Shown piece after piece: positions 22,601-34,800 of a stretch of DNA of 64,000 nucleotides. How positions within the stretch are numbered: position 1 is the first letter of the stretch; every line of letters begins with the position of its first letter. This stretch comes from Apus apus. Lineage: Eukaryota; Chordata; Aves; Apodiformes; Apodidae. Location of the stretch: contig NC_067294.1 of the NCBI RefSeq assembly GCF_020740795.1, forward strand, positions 1,364,001 through 1,428,000. Direction: 5' to 3'. The notes beneath the pieces were generated by a model. That model was not told where the DNA came from, did not search any database, and saw only the letters and a list, made by a program, of their open reading frames with translations. The position numbers and the translations under genes were made by a program.

Positions 22601-23429
22601 CAAAGATGATGCAACGACCCACCCCAAACATCCTCTGGTTTAACATTTTCCTTCCTCTTCCCAGAACAAAGAGGTTCCAGCGAGGCATTTGGTGCCTCTC
22701 CAGTCCTTTGAATTCTCTGCTCCAGCTCTCTACCTGTAGAAAATTCACAGCTCATCCTGAACTCACCGTGTATTTAGCAGGTACAAATACTCCACAGTTT
22801 AAAATCCTTGCAGGAGCACCCAGCTTCCCTGTAACCAATTTTTAATTATGGATCCGTTAGGAATAATTTGCATAACAACTGCTGCCTTAGCAGGTAAAGG
22901 AGACACCGAATCCAGTTCTCTCCTCTTCAAGCAGTTTTTATTCATCTGAGGCTTTTGAAATTAGCAGGGTTTCTCCTGAAATGCTGTGCTTTTTGAAATA
23001 ACAAGGTGTTTAAAAATAACGACGAGCTTTTCCACAGTGCTGTCCTGTCACAGCCATGCTGGTGGCAGTGCTGAGGGACAAAGGGAGAGAGGACTCCAGC
23101 TGCAGAGTCTCAGCAGCACAGCTCAATCCAGAGCCAGGTGACAGCAGGGTTGTCACTTCATCTGTTGCAATGTCTCAGAATTTCCTTCATGCTGTGATGA
23201 ATCTTTGCAGCTCACGGGAACAAGCAGCTGTCTGGGAATCAGCTTTTGTGAGCCTCAGGTTGTTACATTCTGTGCTTTATTGTCAGGGAAAAGAGCTCTT
23301 AATGAGTTGAAATCAATCGCTTCTCACAAAGTACCTGGCATGATGCCATTCAAGCTTGTGTTAAGCAAGAGTTTTACATTGTCTTAAATTAGGACTCCCA
23401 AGCTTGCCTGTAAATTAAAAAAGAAACAC

Positions 23430-23461
<32 letters not shown>

Positions 23462-25243
23462 ACTTTTAAACACTTTTTTATTTGTACTTCTTTGTGATAT
23501 ATAAAGGCAGCCTGGAAAGTTAAGTCTGCTCCTATATAGACTGTTCTACTTGCATCTGCACACCAGAAACACCAGATTTTAGCTTCCCCATGTTTGCTGA
23601 AGGGAGAACAGGAGAACATTTGGGAGCTAGCCAAAGAAACAAGATGGCAAAGTGATGTCTGGTCTGCACCAACATCTTGCTTGCAAGGGATAAATGAAGA
23701 AAAGGTTCATCAAGCTTATACCAATGCTGTGGGCAGAGGGTCACTTGGCTCTAGGTGCCAAAGCTTTGCTGTCCCTGGCAGCTCCAGCACAAGGCAGCAT
23801 TAACAAAGACCCACAGCTGTGACAGGAAGCGGGTTGGGGGTTTTTTTGGTCATTTTTGGTGACCCAAGAAAATAAATTAACAGATGGTGTTCAGCAATGC
23901 CCTTTTTAGAGAGATACAGCATATTTCCAACCTGTCCTTAGTCAGAACAAATAGATGGATTAGCAGAATGTAATTGGTCGTAGGCAGTCCACACAGGAAG
24001 GACAGAAAAACAGCTCTTCTGACCTGCACTAGATGGATCACATTTCAAAAAGCAGATCACTTGGATAATGCCTCCCCAGAAAATGCTTTGAAATTGCTCA
24101 CAGGGGAATACAACCTTCTTCCTAGTCTGATACTCCAAGCACTTGGATTCAATAACCCTTGCTCCCTCCCATCAGTTATCTACACCTAATGCTCATATCC
24201 TGGTTCATTTCTCCAGCATAAGCAGACAAGCAGTGCTTCCCAGAGCTCCTGCAGCACAATGCCAGCAGATCCCAAGGAGTCTTGGGAAGAAGCAGAGCTG
24301 TGGAGCTGGAACACACCATCCTGCCCACCTGCTGTAGCTCAGCAGCTCAACACCTGCTGGCACAGCATGATCTCAGTTATTTATCTTGCTGTGGGGGCAA
24401 GAGACTGTTGTTAAGATCACAAACAGCAGGTAAGGGAGAAGAGAGAAGTTAATATGAAGTGCAGCCCACAGAGTATTGTAATAAACTGTAAGTTCCGTTT
24501 TAATGTGGCTGCTGAGGTTTAATTGACTTTGAGTACTTCAGCCCTGCTTTAGGGATCTCCAGGGACTGTGTTTTGTGGGCAATGAATAAAAAGGAACTGG
24601 GATATTTGGTATTTTTCCTTTTCCTCTTCTTGCCAAAAAGTTGAAATTTGGCAAACCTTTCTGAAAAATAACTGCAAACGGGGCCTAAACACAGTAGCTC
24701 ACTGCTTGCTAGTAACTGGGATGGGGCTTGCAAGAGGATTTGCTCTTCTTGTGGGGCTCAAAGTGATCCTCAGCAGCCCTCTCCCCACAGTGTCAGTGTT
24801 GGGGGGAGAAGTATCAGATCTCTTTGCCCAGACTCAGCTCTCCGACTGGAAGTACGTATTGCTCCGAGAGAGAGGATGAGGAGAAAAGACAAGGACACAG
24901 CGGCTGGGAAAGCCTAAGACTAAACCAGGGCAGCAATCAGAAGAGGAGTGTGAGTCTGGTCCGGTGACTGCAGGACAGAGCAGGGGCGGCTCTGTCGGCC
25001 GGTCCTTGTAGGCGCGCTGCAGCAGAGGGCACCAGAAAGCAAGAGAAACTGCTCTGTGCTGACAGCTTGCGAAACACCAGTGGCTTTGTGCCTTACAAAG
25101 ACTGGGGGCGATGGGATTGGCTTTGTGTGGGGAGGAAGAACGACACGACAGTCCCCCGGTTCGTACTTTAACTTTCCGTGAACGCGGGCTGCAACTATGG
25201 CATAACCCCCGTCTGCGACAGAGGCGCTTCAGGGGCATCTCCT
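19606..25243. other. Intergenic region between SOWAHA and SEPTIN8 (divergent)
   Basis: No gene recognised on either strand, and ORFs are short and repeat-free. This is the shared upstream space of two divergent promoters, so regulatory elements are plausible. None can be named from one sequence. Confidence 0.6.
23430..23458. repeat. (CA)n microsatellite
   Basis: About 14 uninterrupted AC/CA units. Confidence 0.95.
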
Positions 25244-25425
25244 CGCCTCCAGGATGCTGAAGGCTTGGGAGCTTCTGGAAATGTGGAAGCGGGTCTTCCT
25301 GTCCCTGCATCTCGTGGCCTCCCAGGATGCTGACCATTTGGGAGCTTCTGAAGACGGGGACACGGGTCTCCCCGTACCTGTGCCCTCCCTCGGCGTCCTG
25401 CCGAGGATGCTCCCGGCGCTGCCAC
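25244..25425. repeat. Imperfect 73-bp tandem repeat upstream of SEPTIN8
   Basis: Unit 1 (25244-25316) has CAGGATGCTGAAGG, TTGGGAGCTTCTGG and CGGGTCTTCCTGTCCCTG. Unit 2 (25317-25389) has CAGGATGCTGACCA, TTGGGAGCTTCTGA and CGGGTCTCCCCGTACCTG. A partial third unit begins near 25400 with GAGGATGCTCCCGGCG. On the minus strand the units fall in one open frame, which explains part of a long spurious ORF. Confidence 0.75.
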
Positions 25426-25439
25426 CCCCGACATCCAGC

Positions 25440-25795
25440 TTCCCGAGCCGAGGCTGCTGACAGGGCCACGGGGGTGATGTGCTGCCCCCCAGCCGCGCTC
25501 CCACCCCCGTGCCCGCCGCTGGCCCCGGTCACAGCGGGGTGCGGGACCCCCAGGACCCTCCTCAGCCCCGTCGCTCCAGCTCCCCGCCCGGAGGGGCCGG
25601 GCTGGAGCCGCCCCCGGGCCGGCCCCCGCATCCCCCGCCCCTTCCCGCCGGTGCCGGTGCCCGTCCCCCGGTCCCCCCGGTGGGTCGGGCCGTCGGGCGG
25701 TGCCTGCGGAGGGGAGGGAGTTTCCAGGAAGTGGCCATATTGGATCCATTCAGCCGCATCCAGCCGCGGCGGGGAGAGCGGCTGCAGCCCCGGCC
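25440..25795 (+). promoter_or_regulatory. SEPTIN8: SEPTIN8 CpG-island promoter and 5' UTR
   Basis: GC- and CpG-rich sequence runs into exon 1 and continues to about 26050. An ETS-like CCAGGAAGTGG (25724-25734) abuts a YY1-like CCATATT (25735-25741), 55-70 bp before the ATG. That pairing is common near start sites of TATA-less promoters. The transcription start is inferred to be close by, not seen. Confidence 0.6.
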
Positions 25796-25825
25796 ATGGC
25801 CGCCACCGACCTGGAGCGGTTCTCG
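25796..25825 (+). CDS. SEPTIN8: SEPTIN8 exon 1 (coding part)
   Basis: Encodes the ten residues [10 protein letters not shown] and ends at TCG|GTGAGC in phase 0. It sits inside the CpG island, and the ATG context GCCATGG is a good initiation context. Confidence 0.93.
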
Positions 25826-28800
25826 GTGAGCACCGGGGGTCCCGGCCCCGCAACCCCGCTCCTGGCTCCTCGGGAAAATAACTTGGTTTTTCTCCTGCGG
25901 GGGCGGGGGGGGGGTTGAGCCCCAAGCCCAGGCGCTGGGGGGGCCAGGGCAGCCGGGGGATGCGCCGGGCGCTGCCGTCTCTGCGGGGAGGGAGCTCGGG
26001 GGGCAGCCGGGGTGCGGGGAGGGTCCTTGCGGGAACCACCCCTCCGCGGGCTGGGGGTACGGCGGGCTGGAGTGCTCCAAGGCCTGGGGGGTTGGTCCGA
26101 TGCCGAAACCGGTAAGGGAAAGCTTTTCCTTGGATGTCCGGGGTGCTCCCGAAGGGTGTCCGGGAGCGTGTGTCTGCAGGGATAAGGGACCGCGCGGGGC
26201 GGGAGGAAACGGGGTCAGAAGAATTGTTTACATACCACTGGTATCCAAACACTCTGAAACAGCGAGTAACTTAACGGGGTGTGTATGTAATGCTGCGAGG
26301 GGTGCAGGGGTAAAGCAAACCCCCGAGGCTCTTCGGTCTCTGAGCCAGCGTCTGAAGAATCCGTGCAGCAAACATGGAGCGTGACCCCAGCCCCGCCGCA
26401 GCTCCCGCGTTGTGTAACTGCTGTCGGAAGTCAATCTGGACAAAATCTGTGTCGGTTTAGAACTATTCCCTGTCTACGGCTCGAATTTGTTGCTGTTGTT
26501 GGAAGGCTGCCTTGATTGAAGAGCCGGGTGACGCGTCTCGCAGCCCTTGCAGAGCTGGAAACGTTTTTACCGCATTAAGCAGCAGAGCTCTCCCGAGTCG
26601 GGAATGTCTGGTGTGATGTTGCTAAATAAATGGGAACAGCGGTGGTGGTTGTCTGAATTATAGGCATGCCGTTTGAGCACAAACAAGTCCCTGCTACTGT
26701 TTTCTCTGTAAACTACTTTTTGCCAAGAAACTCAAACTCTGCTTCGTTTCTTTGAATCCCGGCCCAAAAGTTTCCAGCTCAAGATTGAATTTGCAAGACT
26801 GTAACTTACTTAAAGCTTGCATGAAGGAAAAGTGATTGTGGGCTCTTATTTAAGAAAGCAAATGCTTCTAGGCTCTGGGGAGACACGATGAAGGTAAAGC
26901 CTTAGTGGCAGGGAATGGAAACACCAGAACTGCCTCACTGCAATTCTGTCTGCTTTTTTTATCATATATAAATACTCCTAATGTTAACTTGGTGTGCCTG
27001 CTGGTGCCTGTGCAGGTTTGCATAGGTGTTACAGGGGCCTAAAATATTGCCTAGCCCAAGAGAATATTAAACTTAATCTTGTGTTCCTTGGTGTGGGCAC
27101 TTGAATGCCTGGGGTGCTGTGTCAGGACTCTGTCACTTCTAATAAATGAAAAAAGGGGGAAAGAAAAAAATTCCTGAAGGTGCTTGGCTGTCATTTGGGC
27201 ACCAAAGGGAAGTGGCTGGCCTCCAGCATGACTTCAGTGCCCAGCTCCATTAGGAGAAAATCTGCTTGCTTGGTGCAGGGAGGGGGATCTGCAGGCCCAG
27301 TGGACCTGGTGAGCTGCTCATCTCTGCCTTGGGGCTTGTTCCCCTCACCCTCGGTGAATGATGTCTCAGCTCTGGGGTTGTTTCTCCAGCAGTACTTTGG
27401 GAACCTCATGATTAAAGTGCTCCAAGTTGTTCTTTCTCCAGGTTTACAGCTTTCTTGGTGCCACTTTATGTCACCATGCCTCAGTTTCCAGAGCATGAAG
27501 TCTGGGTGGGGATGGCTCTTTTCTGCCCAAAAGAGGTGATGATGATGAATTCCTTTATTTTTACCAGCAGTGTGTATCTGCAGTGGGAAGTGATGTTGAA
27601 AAAGCCAGTGAAGGAGGTTTTTGGTATACAATAGGTCATGCTATTCAGATCGGTAAAGCTATTTATAAGTGTCCAGCTGACAGTGACATCCTGGGATGTA
27701 GTGACCCTTAGGTTTGGATAATGTGTTTTCCAATCTCCCCAGCTGCATGCTTCCCTTGTACAGTCCTCCAGAACGCCTCTGTCTCCAGCACAATAAAGTT
27801 CCCTTGAAGTGCTGCTGTTGGAAATGACCAACAAAAGCAAATGGAAGGAAGCTCGCCCATAGAAAGCTGCCTCTGAGGCAGCAGAATCACCCCAGCGGCG
27901 CTCAAGCCCGCCTTTGTTTTTGTGAATGTGGTGCTTGTGAGAGGGACTGGCTGCAGCCCCTGGAGACTGAAGTTTTTCTGCTGATCTGCCCTCAGAACAT
28001 GTCTCACCACTGCTGTGCTCAGGGCTTGGTCTGCAGGTGTCGCCTTGAGGTACCCAAGGCCAGGAGTCTTCATTACAGTTCCCACCAGAGTGGAAGGAAA
28101 ACTGATCAAGTTTGGTTCCATTATGAAATACTTTAATTTGTCATTGGAGCTTGGAGCTTCCCTGTTGCCTGTTGTGGCCAGTGCTGAGCTAGCACATGTG
28201 TGCTGGGGCAGACACTGGTGATGTTAGCAGGGATGTTGAGCAGGAGCAGCCCAACCACCATGTGCAAGTGGATGAAAGTGCATGAAATGCAGCAGGGAAA
28301 TGCAGAGGCTCTGGAGGAAGCTGGAAAAGCTGTAAGGAGAAGTGATGGAGAAAGGACTGAAGACGTGTAGGAGAATGGATGGGATGAGATGTGAGACCAA
28401 GATTCTTTGATAGTGAAGCTTTTGCAACCCCCCCCCCAGATCTGTTGCTTTCTCTCTTTTTAAAGCAAACCCATGGAGCTCCCAAAATGCTGTTGCTTAG
28501 GGATCTGCATTAACTCATTTTCTGACCTGGAGGTGAACGTTGTTGGTAAACTAAGCAGCTGCATGTGAGGAGGAGCAGGTGTCCTCAGCCTCAAGGTGGG
28601 CTGAGGTAAGAATGTAACCATTATGGTGCTATAGCTTTGAAAACGTCGTGGCTGATTGCTTTGTGTGTGTGCTGTGACATTGAGCACGGAAGGGATTTGA
28701 GGACACTGGTGCCCAGTGAAGGCAGCGCTGGGTGCAGGCACGTAGCTGTGGCTGCTGAGATGACCCTGCGTGTTCCTGATGGGTGGCTGGGCTTTGACTG

Positions 28801-31800
28801 GTAGCTCTACTGTAAATTAGTGCTCCTTAGATCTTGCCAGAAAAAACGCCACGTTACCTAGAGGAAAGCTGAATAACATCATTCTCACTGGAAAGAGACA
28901 ATGCATTTTTTTGTCGCAGTGAGCTGCTGAGCTGTGGGGCTCTGGCCAGTTTGGCAGCCTGGGGTGAGCATTGCCTGTGTGCCCACCACTGCCTTCCTGG
29001 GACCTGCTGCCAGCTCTGGGGGACAAGAGGGACCTTGAAGTGGTACTGCTGCTCTAGAGCTGCCTGGTTGTGATAAACTTCATGTGTTGCTGCTGCTTTC
29101 TGTAAGCTCATGTTTCCTCTGGTTAACTGCACAGTGTAAACCTGCTGCTCGGTGTGAGGGGCTGGGGTCATACCTGGGCAGGGGGGTGGGCTGAGAACAG
29201 CTTAGTGTGCCCTGCCTAGGGCAGAGCAGTTGCTACAAGTCTTATCACTGCAGGTCCTAAGCATGGGCTTACATTTTCTTTTAATCAGACTCTCAAGGAA
29301 AATGTTTCCATGGCTCAATTCCAGTGGAAACTGGGGTTTCTTTGGATTCTGGCATTCCCCCTGTGTCATGGATCTTTGCCCAGCCAGTGGCACGGTTTGG
29401 AAGTTCCAGGGTTAAATTTCCATGTCTGTTTTTGTCGTTCCATTATTTTACCTTTTAGCCTGGAAAAATTCAAGTGATCCCCCATGCAGTGTGGAACAGC
29501 AGTGACAGATTTTTCTCCAGGCTGGTAACAGGCACCAGGAAACCAGCCCAGCGGGAGCAGCCCTTTCCCTCCCGGCCCTGGCCAGCTCCTCTGCCCATAG
29601 TGTGTGCTTTTTTGGGAAGGAGGGATGGGGAAAACAGTCTTCCACTGGAGGAGACAAATTGGTGGTTGCCTCTCTGAGCCCCGGGAGGCTCGTTTCTGCT
29701 CATGCAGGAAGCTCTGACTGTCCCAACCGCAGCACCAATTAGCTCAACCACAGTCCGGCGCGCTCCAACACTTATTTTCAATGTATGTTCTGGGAGCTGC
29801 ACAGAAAAAGATTTTTGTGAGTGAGTGTGTGTGTCTGTGGTTTCCTTCCCTGCTGTGTTGCTGTGGGTGAATCCGGAGCCTCTCTTCCTCTCACAGCAGA
29901 GATGCAACGTGTTGTCCTGCGTGGGAGCTCCGGAGCTGCTCGGGTCCCTCGGAACGGCAGCGGGCGCCGAGCTGCGGCTGCCGCCCTGCCCTCTGCCTCG
30001 CCAGAACACCCCCGGGCTGAAGAATAACTCCCTTTCAGCCTGTCAGGGCTGGTCGGGGCCGTGATGGCAGCTGCCAGCCGGTCTGCAGCCTTGCTGGGAG
30101 GCCAAAGGCTCCCTAAATATTATCTGCTGGGGCAGAATCCCAGCGCTGTCGCCAGCTGCGGGGAGAGACGCGGCCCCGTCTCCGGGTGCCCCCGGCCTCT
30201 CGAGGCACCACCAGGATGTTCCTCAGCATCCTCTGCTCCTCCTCGTGCTGCTTTGGCTGGGAGGTTGGGAGGGGAAGAAATGGCACGATGCTGAATTGGC
30301 TTTTCCCGGGTTGTGCAATGAAGAGGAGGAATTTGGGAGGCCACGGGACGGAGGGAGAGGCGCAGGGTGTGGGCACCCTCTTTCCACCCCGCCTGCCTGG
30401 GGTAGGGGCACATCCAAGTGATTCACTTGGATTATGCAGAACATGTCCTAGGCACATTTCAGGCTGTGGATGGGAGAAGCTGCCCGGCTTGTTCCAGATC
30501 TGCTGCAACCCTTATATTCTCCTGTCCCATCTTTGTGTTGTGATGGATGCATGGCCTGCTTGTTTCTCCCCCACTTCTGTGTAGCTGCAGTGAGCTCTGG
30601 GTTTGTACCTGGAGCTTTGAATTTGTATTCATGTATCTTAAGAGGTGAGTTGGAGAGCCCACCTCTGTCTGCCCCTCGAACAGCTCAAATGGGAAAAAGA
30701 TAATACTGAAAGTGCTGCTTCTCCTCAGTGCCAGCCATGTGCTTTCCATCCAGAGCCTCTCCTCTGGTGGAGGAGGCCATGCTCGCCCCCAGCTTGTGAC
30801 ACTGGGATGCAAACAGTGGAGCCAGGCAGGGACAGGGCACCCTCCAAAATGAGGTGATGGTGGAGGTTCTCAGAGAGGGAGAACGGGGACAGTGGGAACC
30901 ACAGCTTTCTTGGATACATCTCTGGTGGTTGCTCTTGGCCTGCAGGCTGACCAGGGCCTGTGGGGTCAGGGTTGTGGAAGCACCACTCTGTTTAGATGTT
31001 TGGATTCCTTTGCAAAGCCAAAAAGCGTCGGGTCTCCCACACATGTGAAATTCCAGAGAAGTCAGACAGCTAGCAAGAGGTTCCCATGGAGCACGCTGCC
31101 TCAGGGCTTTTGTCCTCCCCAGCTCATGTGGCCTCAAAACCGTGTTCATAGAATCATGGAATGGTTTGGGGTGGAAGGGACCTTTAGATCATCTAGTTCC
31201 AACCCCCCTGCATGGGCAGGGACACCTCCCACCAGCCCAGGCTGCTCCAAGCCCCATCCAACCTGCCCTTCAACACTGCCAGGGATGGGGCAGCCACAGC
31301 TTCCCTGGGCAACCTGGGCCAGGGTCTCACCACCCTCACACTCAAGAATTTATTCCTAATGCCCAACCTAAATGCCCCCCTTACAGTTTTAATACATTAC
31401 ACCTTTTCTTGTCACTCCCTGCCCTTGTCCCAAGCCCCTCCCCAGCTTTCCTGGAGCCCCTTCAGGCCCTGGAAGGTGCTCTAAGGTCTCCCTGGAGCCT
31501 TCTCTTCTCCAGGCTGAACACCCCAACTCTCCCAGCCTGTCTCCAGAGCAGAGCTGCTCCAGCCCTCTGGTCACCTCCGTGACCCTCCTCTGGCCTCTCT
31601 CCAAGAGCTCCATGACTTTCTTGTGCTGAGTACCAGAACTGGGCCCAGCCCTGCAGAGGGGGTCTCACCAGAGTGGAGCAGAGGGGACAATCCCTGGCCC
31701 TGCAGGTCACACAGATTGTCTCAGGGAGCTGTGGGGTGGTAGATCCTGTGCTGGGCACCCGTCAAGGGGCTTGGGGCTGCTCCTGTCCTCGGCTGGTGGC

Positions 31801-34800
31801 TGTGGGGGATCCGTGTCTCCACTGCATGACGTGTGCAAGGAAACATGCAGGGAATGTCTCCAGAGCCCTCCAGGGGCCCTGAGCCATCGGCTGGCTCCTG
31901 CTGGAGGTGAGCAACAGGACACGTCCCTCAGCTTCTGCTCGGCTGAGTTCGTGTCTGCCTGCAAAGCAGTGTCCAGGCATGCCTGGCAGGGCATGGAGCG
32001 TGTTCCCAGAGCCTGCTAGAAACCCCAGCCTTTCCCCAGCAGCTGCCAGGGCTGCCCAGGTTGGTGCTGGAGAAGGGACTGGGGGTGTGGTGTTGAGCTG
32101 CAGGTGGGTTCCTGCAGGTGCCCTGTGCCCAGGGGGCAGCTCAGGCCAGGACGTCTCTGGGTGTCTCAGCCAGACCCTGCCTCTAGCAGGCTGCTCCGGG
32201 CCTTGGATCCTAATCCAAGTTGATCCTGCCTTTCAGCTCTGCCAAAAGGTTGCCTGAACAAGGGCTGCCAGAACAAGGAATGCTCGCCGTCCTCTGCAGC
32301 AGAGGTGTTTCCAGCTGGTGTTGGTGAATGCAGGTTTCTTCTCTAGTTCCACACAGCACCAGCAGCTTTTCCAGCTTTTTGCTAGATGCTTCTTCAGATG
32401 GAGGTTTTTCTTTTCTTTTGCCTTGAGTCCCCAGATTAAAGACATGCTGTACTAATACACTCTGAGCCTTCCAGGAGCCATGTGTTAATAGGATGTGTGT
32501 CAGTCAGCTTACAAGCACAGGAACTCTGGTTTAGCCCTGGGAGCTGAGTGGCTGTGGTATGTAGAACTTTTTTGTGGTGTCTCCCAGGCAGTGTCACAAG
32601 GAGACTTGTCCAGTAGCTGGAAGGGCTGTTGGTGGAGATGCTGTGGGATGGCTGCAGGAGGCAAACTGGGAAAAAGCATGCAGTGGTGATCTAAACTCTT
32701 GGGTTCCCATTATATCTCTGTTCCCTTACCTAAAAATATAATGAATAATAGTATTTATTGTAATCAGGCAATAAATTCTGGAAACATATGTGGGAATTAG
32801 CTGTGTTTATTTAAGTGGTAACTAAAACAAATAATTCTGGTGGCTGATATCCAGCATGGCTTGTTCGGTAAGACCAGATCCTTTTTCCCTCTTCAACATT
32901 TCTTTGTAGACTGTCCCAAACCTTTTCCATGCCAATCCTTGGGGCTAGGCACTCTGTTTCTCTCCTGGCTTTGTCCTGTGGCCAGTTTGTTTGCCAAGTG
33001 TCTCCTGGTCCTGGTGGCAGGATGGTGGGGAAGGGACAAGGTCCTGCTGCTCACGTCAGCCGGGCACAAGCTGGGAACACATCTGCTGCCTTGGGTGAAC
33101 TTGGGAAAGTCTCTAACTAGATAAGGTGATAAGATTAGTCTCCTGTCAGGGTTAATTGTGAAGTTCCATTACATTAGAAGCCTCAGCATGTTCTGCATAA
33201 ATAGTTTTGAAAAGAAGCAAACGGAGGTGGCCTGATGGGTTCTTGTCTGTCTGTGTTTGTGGTTCTTTTTAAACAGACTGGAGGAAAAGTTTTGTTTGTG
33301 TTTTGGTCTTTGCTTTCTGGGTTTTGAATAGCTCATAGGGGATGGAATTCTCAGGCTGACAAGAAGCTGAACTTTCTCATCCTTTGAGGTCACTTTGGAG
33401 GAAATGTCTCTCATTTTTGGTTCCACAGTTTTCTCCCTTTTAACCAGCTTTCCTCATTCTCAAAGGCAACATTCATGTTTGCAAAACATTGTGTGCATAA
33501 TGCCCAGCAAATCCTGTTTTGCTGCTTTGTCAGCTTCCATCCAGGACCTGTGATAGGGACAAAATGCATGTTTAATCCTTTCTTAATTAAGAAAGACTCG
33601 CAATTAATTCATTAGGCGTTCATAAACGTTTTAGGGAAATTGCTAAATAACAGCTTAAGAGAAGGAAGCACGTGGGAATTTTGCTTTTAGTGTTAAAAAT
33701 CAGAGAAGATTTGAAGCCAGAAACTGTTTGCAGAGAATTAAAACTGATGTTGCATTCACAGGTTGGGAATGCATCGTCCGGGCTGTAGGTTGTGTAAGAA
33801 AAGATGATAAGCTTTACTCTCCCTTCAACCTTAGCTCTGAAAGTCATGAAAATGGTAATTTAAGCCCATGCCAGTTCATTTGATGCTGCGGATGAGACTA
33901 GAATTTCTGTGTTTTGTAGTTTGTTGGCTGTTTTGTTTATTTTTAAGGAGGAGAGGCTGGTGAGACTGAAGCAGAGCAGAGCTGGTGGGTGCCACAGTGA
34001 GCAGGCTGCTGCAGGAGGGGACTGTGTGGAGTGTGCAGATCCCAGCTCCCAGCTGGTTCCTTGGCCAGCCTGTTGCTGGGATATCAGCACAAGGTGTGGA
34101 TCCAAACACTGCTCTGGCACCTGGAGCCTGGAAGGCAGTTAAGGACTTTGCCTAAGGAGTTCCTCCCTGAAAAGGAGTTTCTCTCACTTGAATCCCTGTC
34201 CACCTTCTTGTGGGGAGGTGACTGCAGTGCATGTTCAGCTGGATTTTTACAGATGTGCAGTTTTCTTCCCCAGAACCAGCCTGGGGCATATGGGACACTG
34301 GGAAACATTGAGACTGGGCCAGGGTTTTTTAAATTTTTTGTTTTCCCTAGATGCTGAGCATTGGTCTTTGAGATGCTCTCAGGGTTTATGAATAGCTCTT
34401 AAAAGTGGGCCAGAAAGGTGTCACTTCAGGCAACATAATGTTTAGTTAGCCCTGAAGGAGAAAAGCTCAGCTTTTCAGTCTCCTGGCCTCTGTCATGCAG
34501 AGGGGCTTTCATTTCTGTTTGGCATATCTTGGTGGTGACTCCATATCTGGTTTCTTCAGTGATGTTTTTGCCTGCCTGGAGTGCAGCTGGGAGCCGGGAG
34601 GGATATGAATAAAGGCTTGAGTGTCTGGGAAAATTCTTGGCATTCTTAGGAGAGCGGTTTAAAGGGGGCTGGGAATTGTGTTGGGTTGTTTTTGGGTTTT
34701 TTTAGTGTGAGGTTTTTGGTGGGGGAGGCTGCAGTGTGGGCTGGGAGCTTGGTGTGTCCTGTTTGGCCATGGGAGCAGCACCAGGGGGAGAGGCAGCAGA

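Noticed and set aside
25735-25743. CCATATTGG as a serum response (CArG) element
   Set aside because: It has only five A/T bases between CC and GG, whereas CArG needs six. A YY1-like reading is better.
24834-26252. 472-codon minus-strand ORF over the SEPTIN8 promoter
   Set aside because: It runs through the CpG island and the 73-bp tandem repeat, is low-complexity Pro/Arg/Gly, overlaps SEPTIN8 exon 1 and its start context, and matches no family I know. A GC-rich chance ORF is the simplest explanation.
31142-31582. 146-codon ORF within SEPTIN8 intron 1
   Set aside because: It is entirely the antisense of a CR1 3' region and not a gene. The similar ORFs at 1929-2291 and 50184-50633 have the same origin.
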